From Heyndrickxia oleronia (lineage in GTDB: Bacteria > Bacillota > Bacilli > Bacillales > Bacillaceae_C): a DNA stretch of 64,000 nt. The first letter of the stretch is position 1, and the number at the start of each line of letters is the position of its first letter. A program made the translations under genes and the position numbers. This document shows positions 51,943 through 60,800 of this stretch, one piece after another. The stretch spans positions 176,001 to 240,000 of the forward strand of contig NZ_CP065424.1 in assembly GCF_017809215.1 (NCBI RefSeq), written 5' to 3'. The notes under the pieces were generated by a model. The model was not told the DNA's origin. It did no database searches and saw only the letters and a program-made list of their open reading frames with translations.

Positions 51943-52806
51943 TTATCTGTACTTTCTTTGAATTCTCTCTATATAATTGGTAACCTTTTTATCGTACTCA
52001 GGATAAGGATAACCAAGTGTTTTAGAAACATAAAGGGAGGATTCTCGGAATAATTCAAAGCTAAAATTAAGTGCGTCCCACACTGCTTGATAGGTGGACA
52101 TATTATACGTGGATAGTAGTGTGTCCCATGTTTCGTTAGATACGTATTTTTTTAAGAACTTATCACTTTTTCCAATACTTAAAGAAAAATTAGTTTCAAT
52201 TCCGATTTTCCATCGTAACATCGTAAGTAAATTAGGGCGAAAAGCGCTATTCATTATATCGTTAGCAAAGAGGATTTCCTTTCTAGCAAGTCCTTTTGCT
52301 ACGTATGTAGAAGTCATCCAAAACTCATTGCAGCAATCGTCAAAGGATTGCATACTTGGCCTTTGAATATGATATTTTGCATCGCTTGGGATAATTGTTT
52401 TTTTGATGAGTTGATCTTTGTCCAATAGTACTTCGACTAAACCATCACTCTCTTTAAAATAATCTTCAAATTCATTAAGCGGAATGAGAGTTAGGTCGAT
52501 TTTTGACCCATCTTCAAAAATCATTAAATACGAGAACCAGTTTCCCAATTCGGGTGGGAATAATTCCATTGCTTCTGGCTTTTGGAGAATGATTCTTTGT
52601 CCAAAATAATCTAACCAATCATCACTTTTCTTAAAAAAGTCCATATCTGTAACAAAATAACTAAAATCATAATCTTGAAATTCATCTTCTGGAATGTTTG
52701 AGTTGGTTAAAGAGCCTTCAAGGGTGAATATTCTAATTTTTTCACAATTGATTGCAAAGTTCATACCTAATTCCATTATCTCTTTTTTACTACGCAATAT
52801 CATCAC
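51943..52806 (-). CDS. aadK: Aminoglycoside 6-adenylyltransferase, AadK type
   Basis: It adenylates streptomycin at O-6. About 285 residues with the nucleotidyltransferase signature FTLEGSLTNSN ... DYDFSYFV (G-S and D-x-D metal residues), WFSYLMIFEDGSKIDLTLIPL, and a helical C-terminal domain as in ANT(6) enzymes. Such chromosomal aadK genes are common in Bacillus. The exact start is unclear: GTG 52806 and ATG 52803 lie on top of AGGTGA, while TTG 52797 has it at proper distance. Confidence 0.9.
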   Translation of the reverse strand: MMILRSKKEIMELGMNFAINCEKIRIFTLEGSLTNSNIPEDEFQDYDFSYFVTDMDFFKKSDDWLDYFGQRIILQKPEAMELFPPELGNWFSYLMIFEDGSKIDLTLIPLNEFEDYFKESDGLVEVLLDKDQLIKKTIIPSDAKYHIQRPSMQSFDDCCNEFWMTSTYVAKGLARKEILFANDIMNSAFRPNLLTMLRWKIGIETNFSLSIGKSDKFLKKYVSNETWDTLLSTYNMSTYQAVWDALNFSFELFRESSLYVSKTLGYPYPEYDKKVTNYIERIQRKYR

Positions 52807-52845
52807 CTACAAGTCGATATTAGATAGGGAAGTTGCCCATCTTTT

Positions 52846-53313
52846 TTATTGATTATACTTTCTAGGTGATTTTCCTTCTATAAAGAATTGAAAAAGATAG
52901 TTCAAAAGGGAATAAGAAAAAGCGGTTAAGAACAGGTGCTTAGGCTTGAACCTTTTTAATTTATATAAGTTGAATTTTTCAAAAAATCGATTTAATGGAA
53001 ATGCTAACATAAGATCATTAAATACATTCAAAAGAGAATAAAGCCAAAATTTTCCGTATGTTAGATGAAAAACCCATAAGTTTCCTACGAAGAAAGGTCC
53101 AAAAATAAATGTTAAAGCATTATTTGTTGAGGCTTTAGCTCCACCCTTTACTTTCCACCATTTATGGGAGTTCGCTAGCAATGTTTCTACTAGAAGAATG
53201 ATTGATGAAAAAAGTGTAACAGGTAAGAACCTTTTAATTGACTTGATTGGTAAAAAGAAGATTGTAGACCATGATAAACAAATTAGCATTATTCGAATAA
53301 GTAATACGACCAA
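52846..53313 (-). CDS. Four-helix membrane protein, unknown (paralogue of 57113 gene)
   Basis: 155 residues with four to five hydrophobic segments. IKRFLPVTLFSSIILLVETLLAN and HKWWKVKGG and VGNLWVFHLTYGKFWLY align in order with IRRYMPVAFLATIINT, HHWWKFN and IGTMWIFYFTFNKFWIY of the protein at 57113-57562, so the two are paralogues. The family function is unknown. It has no obvious operon partner. Confidence 0.7.
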   Translation of the reverse strand: MVVLLIRIMLICLSWSTIFFLPIKSIKRFLPVTLFSSIILLVETLLANSHKWWKVKGGAKASTNNALTFIFGPFFVGNLWVFHLTYGKFWLYSLLNVFNDLMLAFPLNRFFEKFNLYKLKRFKPKHLFLTAFSYSLLNYLFQFFIEGKSPRKYNQ

Positions 53314-53599
53314 ATTATCTCCCCCTTGTCCTTTTTTATATTTTGACTTTAAAAAAATGATTTATGCAAAAACATATTTATGGAAGGAAACACGTGGATA
53401 ATAAAATATATGTAAACCATGCACTTTAGAGATGTGAAGAAACAAGTAGAACTATGTCGAAATTATTAAAAAAATATCGAGGGATATATTGCATTTTTTA
53501 TATAATGATAGTATGATTAATTCCATTGATATATTGCATATGCGGGTAATGAATTTTTAGATAAATTTGAATATTTACTTCTTAGGGGGAACTGGTCAT

Positions 53600-54955
53600 A
53601 TGGACAATAAACTTTCATTTTCAAATTATTTTATAGTAGGAGTTATGCTATTTGCTTTGTTTTTTGGAGCAGGAAATTTAATCTTTCCTGCACAACTTGG
53701 ACAAAATGCAGGAACGAATCTATGGCCATCAGTAATAGGCTTTCTAATAACAGGTGTGGGTCTACCTTTTCTTGGAATTCTAGTGATGGGGATATCAGGT
53801 AGCCGTGACCTACGTGAGTTATCAAGTAGAATTCACCCTATTTATGGAACAGTATTTACTTCACTATTGTATTTAACAATTGGACCCTTTTTTGCAGCAC
53901 CCCGTACAGGAGCTGTTGCTTATGATATTGGTATTGCACCGTTTTTTGAACATGGTAATGGACATATCGGGTTATTTATTTTTACATTGTTGTTTTTTGC
54001 TATTACTCTATGGTTTTCATTGAATCCAGCTAAATTGGTTGATCGAGTGGGGAAAATCTTATCTCCTGGAATCATTATTTTATTATTTATTTTACTAGTA
54101 ATGGCTATTGTGAAACCGATGGGTTCTATTGAAGCTCCACAGGAAGCGTATCAAAATGGTGCGTTTATGAAAGGTTTTACAGAGGGATATAACACGATGG
54201 ATGCATTAGCTTCACTTGTATTTGGTATTATCGTTATCAATTCCATCCGTGCACTTGGAGTAAAAACGACACGAGGAGTACTGGGAGCTACTGTTAAATC
54301 CGGAACGGTTGCAATTGTTTTTCTTGGAGTTATCTATGTAGGGATTGCCTATCTAGGTGCAACTAGTACAGAAAGATTTGGTCTTTTTGATACAGGGGGT
54401 CCTGTTTTAGGTAGTGCAGCTTCGCATTATTTTGGAATGACTGGAACCGTGATGTTATCTGTTGTAATCTTACTTGCCTGTCTAACGACAAGTATTGGAT
54501 TAATGACAGCCTGTGGAGAGTATTTCCATACATTATTTCCGAAAGTAAGCTATAAACTATTTGTCACTTTGTTTACTACAGCGACATTTATCATCGCAAA
54601 TTTTGGACTAGCTAATATTATTAACTATTCAATTCCTGTATTAATGTTTCTCTATCCACTTGCGATTGTTTTAATGCTTCTAACTTTCTTGTCACCATTG
54701 TTTAATCATTCAAGATTGGTTTATATTGCAGCAACAGTTGTTACTTTTTTAATTAGTATCATTGACGGTTTAAAAACTTTTTTTAAATTATTCAAAATGG
54801 ACTATTTTGGATGGGTATCAGGCATAATTAAAGTGTATGAACATTATTTACCTTTTTATCATGAAGGCCTAGGATGGTTACTGCCAGTACTGATTGTTAT
54901 CTTAATTACGGGGGTTATTGCTCGCTTCATGCAATACTCTGAAGTTCATGCGTAA
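53600..54955 (+). CDS. brnQ: Branched-chain amino acid transporter BrnQ (LIVCS family)
   Basis: 451 residues and about 12 membrane segments. The N-terminus MLFALFFGAGNLIFPAQLGQ and the following GVGLPFLGILVM are diagnostic of LIVCS sodium- or proton-coupled uptake of Leu, Ile and Val. ATG 53600 is chosen because AGGGGGA lies nine bases before it. B. subtilis homologues are CodY targets; I see no clear CodY box. Confidence 0.93.
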   Translation: MDNKLSFSNYFIVGVMLFALFFGAGNLIFPAQLGQNAGTNLWPSVIGFLITGVGLPFLGILVMGISGSRDLRELSSRIHPIYGTVFTSLLYLTIGPFFAAPRTGAVAYDIGIAPFFEHGNGHIGLFIFTLLFFAITLWFSLNPAKLVDRVGKILSPGIIILLFILLVMAIVKPMGSIEAPQEAYQNGAFMKGFTEGYNTMDALASLVFGIIVINSIRALGVKTTRGVLGATVKSGTVAIVFLGVIYVGIAYLGATSTERFGLFDTGGPVLGSAASHYFGMTGTVMLSVVILLACLTTSIGLMTACGEYFHTLFPKVSYKLFVTLFTTATFIIANFGLANIINYSIPVLMFLYPLAIVLMLLTFLSPLFNHSRLVYIAATVVTFLISIIDGLKTFFKLFKMDYFGWVSGIIKVYEHYLPFYHEGLGWLLPVLIVILITGVIARFMQYSEVHA

Positions 54956-55009
54956 AAGGATAACAGGCACCGAATGTAAATCATAAATTCTTTAAAAGAT
55001 CGCGATTAA

Positions 55010-55049
55010 AAAAGTCAGTTCCGACTGTAATAATGGAACTGGCTTTTTA
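55010..55049 (+). terminator. Terminator after brnQ
   Basis: AAAAGTCAGTTCC (55010-55022) pairs with GGAACTGGCTTTT (55035-55047), with one G-T pair, ending in five T. Confidence 0.85.
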
Positions 55050-55160
55050 TTTGTAATATTTTAGAAAAATAATGTTGGCAATTTAGACATGATCTTTGAA
55101 TAAGTCTGCTTTCATAAGTATCCTACTTGAATAAAATCTCTACTTCTGGCATTTGCACCT

Positions 55161-55205
55161 AATAAAGGCCCCAATGGTTTTGATGGAGTTTACAGCTCTT
55201 TTCTT
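55161..55205 (+). repeat. MITE-like repeat, internal fragment D
   Basis: AATAAAGG, then ATGGAGTTTACAGCTCTTT, resembles the middle of copies A and B (AATAAAGG ... ATGGAGATT ... CAGCTCTTT). It lies next to copy B but in the opposite orientation. Confidence 0.45.
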
Positions 55206-55211
55206 TGTGAA

Positions 55212-55402
55212 AGGCCCTTTTCTCAAACATTGTTGCTATTTAAGTAAAGTTATAACTATTAAATATCGACTGAGGATCGCTACAAGCATCAATTTACTGA
55301 GAAAGAGCTGCAATCTCCATTAGAACCGCTAGAATCCTTTATTGGGAGTAAAAGCCGGCAGTTGGGCTTTTACAAAAGCAACAAACTATAAGAAAACAGC
55401 CT
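55212..55402 (-). repeat. MITE-like repeat, copy B (complete, inverted)
   Basis: The reverse complement of this stretch matches copy A (29931-30119) along its whole length with scattered differences. This includes both terminal repeats (AGGCTGTTTTC; AGGGCCT at the other end) and the internal GTAAAAGCC/GGCTTTTAC hairpin. Confidence 0.78.
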
Positions 55403-55631
55403 AGTGAAATGTGCCTTGAACTAAAAGAAATGTTAATGGTTGAGATACATAAAGTAGTAATGAAAACGTGAGTTTATTTCATATGATTAATAATGATAGA
55501 ATTGGATAAAAGGCATATAAGTTTCAATTGGCAGAATAATAGTTTTCCAATGGAGAGGTGAGGCTATCTATCGTTTGTTTATTTTGATTACTTAATTATC
55601 AGCAAAATAAATAAGTGAAAGGGAGTATAAC

Positions 55632-56153
55632 ATGCTTGAAATTAGAAAGGGAACAGTTGAGGATCTATCGATTATCCGACAATTAGGGATTGACACTTAT
55701 TATGCACACTTCAAGGATAATTGGGAAAATAAAAAGGAAATAAATAAATTTTTAGAAAAAGACTTTTCTAAAGAATCGTTAGAAAAAAGCCTAAAGATGC
55801 ATAATATAGTCTGGTTGATTGCTTATATTGAAAATGAGGCAATTGGCTTTGCAAAAGTGAATTTTGATAGGAAACTACCTAATAACGAAACTAGAGGAGC
55901 CGAGTTGCAAAAAATATATTTTCTCCCGAGTTCTACAGGCAAGGGTTATGGAGATATACTCTTAAATGAAGCGATTAAATTGTCAATACATAATAATCAG
56001 GGACTACTTTGGTTAGAAGTATTAAAAACTAATCATCAAGCTAAGGCATTCTACGAAAAGAAAGGATTTAACGTGAAAACTGAGACGATCTTAAAAGGCG
56101 TAAATGGAGATATGAGTTTGTGGGTAATGATAAAGGATCTTTCAAATGACTGA
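55632..56153 (+). CDS. GNAT acetyltransferase
   Basis: 173 residues. LEIRKGTVEDLSIIRQLG opens the fold, LQKIYFLPSSTGKGYGDILLNEA is the acetyl-CoA-binding motif A (Q/R-x-x-G-x-G/A), and LWLEVLKTNHQAKAFYEKKGFNV is motif B with the usual N-x-x-A-x-x-F-Y-x-x-x-G-F. Substrate unknown. AAAGGGAG precedes the ATG. Confidence 0.88.
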   Translation: MLEIRKGTVEDLSIIRQLGIDTYYAHFKDNWENKKEINKFLEKDFSKESLEKSLKMHNIVWLIAYIENEAIGFAKVNFDRKLPNNETRGAELQKIYFLPSSTGKGYGDILLNEAIKLSIHNNQGLLWLEVLKTNHQAKAFYEKKGFNVKTETILKGVNGDMSLWVMIKDLSND

Positions 56154-56187
56154 CTAGTGGTCAGGCAATCTATTTATGGATACAGAT

Positions 56188-56219
56188 AAAGCCGGTTTCT
56201 AACAATAGGACCGGCTTTT
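56188..56219. terminator. Bidirectional terminator
   Basis: AAAGCCGGT (56188-56196) pairs with ACCGGCTTT (56210-56218), with A and T tracts on both sides. It serves the convergent GNAT and GntR genes. Confidence 0.85.
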
Positions 56220-56225
56220 ACATAT

Positions 56226-56888
56226 TTAGTTCTTTTTCACTGACTTGAATTCTTCAATAGCACGCAACCAATTTTGTCGCATAATATTAGAAACTGCCAC
56301 TTCGTTCCCATCTTTCATTAATTGTATAATGGTGTCGTGCTCTTTAATTGATTGTTCAGTTAGAATAATGGATTGATGGAAGAATAATCTTCTTACATGT
56401 GCTTGAAGATAAGCAACCATATTATCAATATATGAATTATTTGCTGCATCTACAATAATTTGATGGAATTCTTCATCAATTTTCAATGCTTGGAAGTCAT
56501 TATCCGAATGAATGGCATCCGCGAATCTTTTATTTGTTTGTTCCAATTTATTCGTAATTTCGTCCGTTAGATTGGAAATGGCAAGTTCAGCAGATAATGC
56601 TTGTAAAGCAGCTAATGGAGGAAGTAGCTCCTTAATCGATTCTTTTTCTACTTCCGTTACCTGTGTCCCTTTACTCGGATACATAACTACAAATCCTTGT
56701 GCTTCAAGCAATTGAAGGGATTCACGGATGGGTGTTCTGCTGACTCCTAATGCTTCTGCAAGCTCGGAGTCATTGAGCTTTTCCCCTGGCTTTAGTGTTC
56801 CATCGATAATCCATTGTTGTATTTGATTGAATGCGCTTTCTTTTGCGGATGTGCGAACTGGTTTTGAATGATCAGTAGGTATTGGCAT
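56226..56888 (-). CDS. GntR-family regulator with FCD domain
   Basis: 220 residues. The winged helix is IIDGTLKPGEKLNDSELAEA and LGVSRTPIRESLQLLEAQG. The helical FCD ligand domain follows, with DEEFHQIIVDAANN carrying the metal-binding Asp/His pattern and further His residues (RLFFHQ, EHDTII). FCD regulators sense carboxylic acids. No obvious target gene adjoins it. Confidence 0.87.
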   Translation of the reverse strand: MPIPTDHSKPVRTSAKESAFNQIQQWIIDGTLKPGEKLNDSELAEALGVSRTPIRESLQLLEAQGFVVMYPSKGTQVTEVEKESIKELLPPLAALQALSAELAISNLTDEITNKLEQTNKRFADAIHSDNDFQALKIDEEFHQIIVDAANNSYIDNMVAYLQAHVRRLFFHQSIILTEQSIKEHDTIIQLMKDGNEVAVSNIMRQNWLRAIEEFKSVKKN

Positions 56889-57112
56889 ATAACTTACCTC
56901 CCTAGAAATTTGTCTGTTTTCTATACTATTAGTATACCTTAAAACGAAAAGGATTGATATATGATATATTGCTACAATTAGATTAATGTATTTCAGATAA
57001 TGAACCCGATAATAGAAACGAATTGAAAGATGCTAAGCATCTGACAGGTATAGGACAATTAATTTTGAGAGATGATATGGTTATTTATAGGGAATAGAGA
57101 GGATTGCTACAT

Positions 57113-57562
57113 ATGGACAAACTATTGATATGGGCATTATTTATTCTACCATGGCTATCTTTAATTTTTATGAACAATTCATCAATTCGGAGATATATGC
57201 CTGTTGCTTTTTTAGCTACTATCATAAATACAATTATAGCTCAAATTGCTTGGTTTCATCATTGGTGGAAGTTTAATGAAAGTCTGTTTTATTGGGATAA
57301 GATTGCTCCACTTTTTACAGTATATGGTGTTTTTCTCATTGGGACCATGTGGATATTTTATTTTACCTTTAATAAATTTTGGATCTATATGCTTGTAAAC
57401 GCTGTAATAGATTTTTTTTATGGCTTTATTTTTTCAAGAATATTAAATATGCGAGAAATTAGAGAAGATGGGGAAATTTCCTCTTTATTAAATTTTTTAT
57501 TAATGATGTTTATCGCTGTTATTCTGTATCTTTATCAGTTATGGCAGGACAAGAAACAATAA
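57113..57562 (+). CDS. Small membrane protein, unknown (paralogue of 52846 gene)
   Basis: 149 residues with four to five hydrophobic segments (LLIWALFILPWLSLIFM; GVFLIGTMWIFYFTFNKFWI; LLMMFIAVILYLYQLW). HHWWKF and NKFWIYMLVN correspond to the paralogue at 52846-53313. The ATG at 57113 follows AGAGAGGA; a TTG at 57104 lies on that site. Function unknown. Confidence 0.7.
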   Translation: MDKLLIWALFILPWLSLIFMNNSSIRRYMPVAFLATIINTIIAQIAWFHHWWKFNESLFYWDKIAPLFTVYGVFLIGTMWIFYFTFNKFWIYMLVNAVIDFFYGFIFSRILNMREIREDGEISSLLNFLLMMFIAVILYLYQLWQDKKQ

Positions 57563-57666
57563 TATAGTAGAATTGCTCGAATTTGTTATGAGTTGCTCGA
57601 TTTAGTATAAAAAAGGGAAGGGAATTCTACCATTCATCAAGATTGTTACCTTAATCTCTCCTCTTT

Positions 57667-58569
57667 TTAAGCTCTAGTCTTTTCTAAAGAAAGCTTACAA
57701 GTGTCGATGAAATTAGATACAAGGAGGCTTTTCTTTTCATTTTTCCTAGTACAAATCGCAATTTTATTTTTTACACAGATGTCTTGAACAAATACACGAG
57801 CAAGTTGATGATTCTCCACATACTCACGGACAACAAGAGAAGAGATAAAGTTTGCCCCATAACCTGCCATAACCGAATGAATGGTTTCATTTAAACCATT
57901 AAACTGAAGTGCAATCTTTGGTGGCTCTACTTGAAAGGTTTGACAAAGGGAAAAAAGCCTTTCTCGAGTAGAGCTTCCTTCCTCACGCATAATGAATGGC
58001 TCCTTCACCATTTCCTGTAAGCTGATGCACTGATTGGCAAGTGGGTGTGTAGGAGAGACTACAAACCAAAGTTCATCTTCTAATAATTCTTCCCACTCAA
58101 TTTCATCTGGTCTTTCTGAAACTCCCCCACCGTAGATTGCGATATCCGCTTTAAATTGTTTGAGTTGATCAAATGCACCTTGTGAATTAGTAGTATGGAT
58201 GAATAAATTGATTTCCTCGTTGTGAGCCTTAAATGTAGCGGCCCATTTTGGAATTAAAAAATTTGCAGGCAAGTAAGTTGCAGCAATATGGATGCTTCCT
58301 GCCTTCCCATGACGATGATTGTCAATGAAGCCTTCAATCCTTTTCTCAAAGGCAAAAAAGTTCTGTGCCTTTTCTGCTAACTCTTTACCGAATTCTGTTA
58401 ATAATACTCCCCTCCCATGAGGCTTGAATAAGATTATTCCAATCTCTTGCTCGAATTTCTTTATTTGACTAGAAACGGCGGGCTGACTAATTCGCATCAA
58501 TTCAGCTGCTTTAGTAAAGCTTCCTGTTGTGGCAACATGGTGAAATAAGCGAAGGCCATGTATATTCAT
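57667..58569 (-). CDS. LysR-family transcriptional regulator
   Basis: 300 residues. The N-terminal helix-turn-helix is LFHHVATTGSFTKAAELM and ISQPAVSSQIKKFEQEIG, followed by the LysR substrate-binding domain (IHIAATYLPANFLIPKWA, FIMREEGSSTRE). The start at 58569 (MNIHGLRLF) has GGAG six bases upstream; the frame from 58581 merely contains it. It is divergent from an O-methyltransferase gene and may regulate it; the 119-bp gap would hold the operator. Confidence 0.88.
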   Translation of the reverse strand: MNIHGLRLFHHVATTGSFTKAAELMRISQPAVSSQIKKFEQEIGIILFKPHGRGVLLTEFGKELAEKAQNFFAFEKRIEGFIDNHRHGKAGSIHIAATYLPANFLIPKWAATFKAHNEEINLFIHTTNSQGAFDQLKQFKADIAIYGGGVSERPDEIEWEELLEDELWFVVSPTHPLANQCISLQEMVKEPFIMREEGSSTRERLFSLCQTFQVEPPKIALQFNGLNETIHSVMAGYGANFISSLVVREYVENHQLARVFVQDICVKNKIAICTRKNEKKSLLVSNFIDTCKLSLEKTRA

Positions 58570-58688
58570 TTTTTTCTCCATTCATAACTTGAATTTATAT
58601 AACGGTTAAAAAGATATATTATTTTTATCGTTTATACTATCATACACTATTAGTGAAGACACAAGTTGAAGAAATGAGGGATTTAAGA

Positions 58689-59357
58689 ATGGGAGCAAAT
58701 GAAAGCTGGAACAAAGTCGATGAATATTTTATAGGAAAATTAAAATTATCTGATCCTATACTTGATCATGTTTTGCGAACAAATAGAGAGTCCGGAATCC
58801 CAGAAATTGATGTATCTCCGTCACAAGGGAAGTTTCTTTATTTAATAGCTAAAATGAAGGGGGTAAGAAACATTTTAGAAATTGGAACACTTGGTGGATA
58901 TAGTAGTATTTGGTTTGCAAGGGCATTACCTGAGTCTGGAAAAGTCTATACATTGGAGGTGAATCCAGAATTTGCAAAAATAGCTAATCAAAATATTCAA
59001 TATGCTGGTTACGAGCATAAGGTAGAAGTGATTGTGGGAGATGCCCTAGATAGCTTACCTAAATTAAAAGAAAGAGGAGTTGCCCCTTTTGATCTTATCT
59101 TTATTGATGCTGATAAAACCAATAACCCCTATTACCTAAAATGGGCGATGAGTATGTCAAAGTCTGGAACACTAATTATTGCGGACAATGTCGTGAGAGA
59201 TGGTGAAGTGACTAATGAAATAAGTAGTGATGAGAGAATCCATGGTATCAGACAATTTATGGATTTGCTTGCTAATGAAAATAGAATTGAATGTACTTCT
59301 ATTCAAACGGTCGGATCAAAGGGGTATGATGGATTTTTAATGGGATTGGTCAAATAG
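58689..59357 (+). CDS. O-methyltransferase, family 3 (catechol/caffeoyl-CoA type)
   Basis: 222 residues. NILEIGTLGGYSSIWFARAL is motif I, VYTLEVNPEFAKIA the ribose-binding strand, FDLIFIDADKTNNPYYLKWA the metal and catalytic Asp region, and LIIADNVVRDGEV the next metal site. This is the cation-dependent O-methyltransferase family; substrate unknown. I favour ATG 58689 (GAGGG eight bases before) over GTG 58653, because homologues begin shortly before the N-E-S-W-N-K-V-D-E-Y segment. Confidence 0.87.
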   Translation: MGANESWNKVDEYFIGKLKLSDPILDHVLRTNRESGIPEIDVSPSQGKFLYLIAKMKGVRNILEIGTLGGYSSIWFARALPESGKVYTLEVNPEFAKIANQNIQYAGYEHKVEVIVGDALDSLPKLKERGVAPFDLIFIDADKTNNPYYLKWAMSMSKSGTLIIADNVVRDGEVTNEISSDERIHGIRQFMDLLANENRIECTSIQTVGSKGYDGFLMGLVK

Positions 59358-59382
59358 TTCATAAATAAATTGGGGAGCCATA

Positions 59383-59428
59383 GGGAGGTAGCAGAACATA
59401 TATAAATTTTTTTACTGTTACCTCCCTT
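59383..59428. other. Long hairpin between convergent genes
   Basis: GGGAGGTAGCAG pairs with CTGTTACCTCCC around an AT-rich loop of about 20 bases. No strong T run follows, but it probably separates the methyltransferase and DUF3231 transcripts. Confidence 0.5.
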
Positions 59429-59485
59429 GCATCTAATATAGGAATAATATTCAATGTAATGATTGGATATTGTCGTTTAACTTAA

Positions 59486-60544
59486 TCAATTTTTGTTAAA
59501 TCCAGATGATGATTTAGAAAGTTCTTTTCTATCAGTTGCAGTAAATGGTTCTTCAAACCAACCATGTTCAATCATGATATTCAATCCATCATTATTATAC
59601 TTTCCAATGACAGGAATGAGCTTCATAATTTCTGCGGCTAAATCATGTCGCATCATTTGAGAAAGAGCTGTTCCCATATTAGTGAGTGCTATGTTTCCAG
59701 CCAACGAAGCGTGATACATCATTAGTTTGTCAGAAAAAGGTGAAGTAGTTGAATCTGTTACATGATCATCCATTAGCTTAGGAGAGGGCAGGTTTTGCTT
59801 GAGTAAATGATCAGCAAAACTCTTAATTTGATTATTTGCAAGGTCTGCTCCATCTCGGAAGTATTTACGGATCTTCTCTGAGGAAGCAACCTGGCTGAAT
59901 CCTAACATTAATGATTTTCCTAATATATTGGTATTAATGTTGTAGTGCAAGTGCTTAATTTCATTAGATGAAAGCGGACGGTCTCTACCTGTTAGGAGAG
60001 AAATAAATGATTTTTTCTCTACGAAATCTACTTTGTTTGGATAAGGGATCGTTGGAGAACTTATATCCATTCCTTTTGACAGTAATAAATGTATCCCTCG
60101 CTCATAGGTTTCTATAGAATCATTTAATGAGCTTCTAAAATAATTGATAATGTCTTGACGAGTAGCATTTGAAAAAGCACTTCCATAAAGTAATAGTGAG
60201 GCACTGGCCATTTGAGTAATATAAAAGACCATGAAGAGATCACCGATGAGACGAGGAGCATCCTTACGAATATCCTGTTCCCCAAAACCAACAGGTACAG
60301 GTATGTTTTCCGTTTTAAAAATATTGCCTATCTCCTGCACATGTCTTCTTGATAGTGCTTAGGCAAACTCGACATAATCTTTAACCTCTTCATCATGCAC
60401 TACTTGAAGATAATGCTCAAAGACACAACTGAACATAGAGTCTCCCATAAAATTACTAAACAGATCAGCTAGTTCAGCAGATGTTAGCTGTTTATTTGGC
60501 TGATGTTCTTCAATTTCTTCTTTTAAAATAGAGTCTTTCTTCAT
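59486..60544 (-). pseudogene. DUF3231 protein gene with an in-frame stop
   Basis: On the minus strand an ATG at 60544 behind GGAGG begins MKKDSILKEEIEEHQPNKQL. The frame meets TAA at 60359-60361 after DEEVKDYVEFA and then continues without shift as ALSRRHVQEIGNIFKTENIP to 59486. The joined protein would be about 351 residues, the normal DUF3231 length, with two related helical halves (ferritin-like/spore-coat-like). A single base change makes the stop. It may be a true pseudogene or a sequencing error. Confidence 0.78.
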
Positions 60545-60800
60545 TTTGTACCTCCGTCTTTACTTTAGTACATATATTGTGTGTATAAAAATGCAAAAAT
60601 ATTAGGGATAATTTCTTGAGTGCTGATTAGATAATGATGTTATATTGAACGATTAGTACATTTAATTTAAAGGAAAATCTTTTTCTTTGCCGAATTTCTA
60701 AAGGTACTTGGAGATATGTATTTAAAGTATAGATATATTTAAGGGATATCTCTCTTCTTTTATTTCTATAAAAAAGCCAAAGAAATATATTTAAAAAGGA

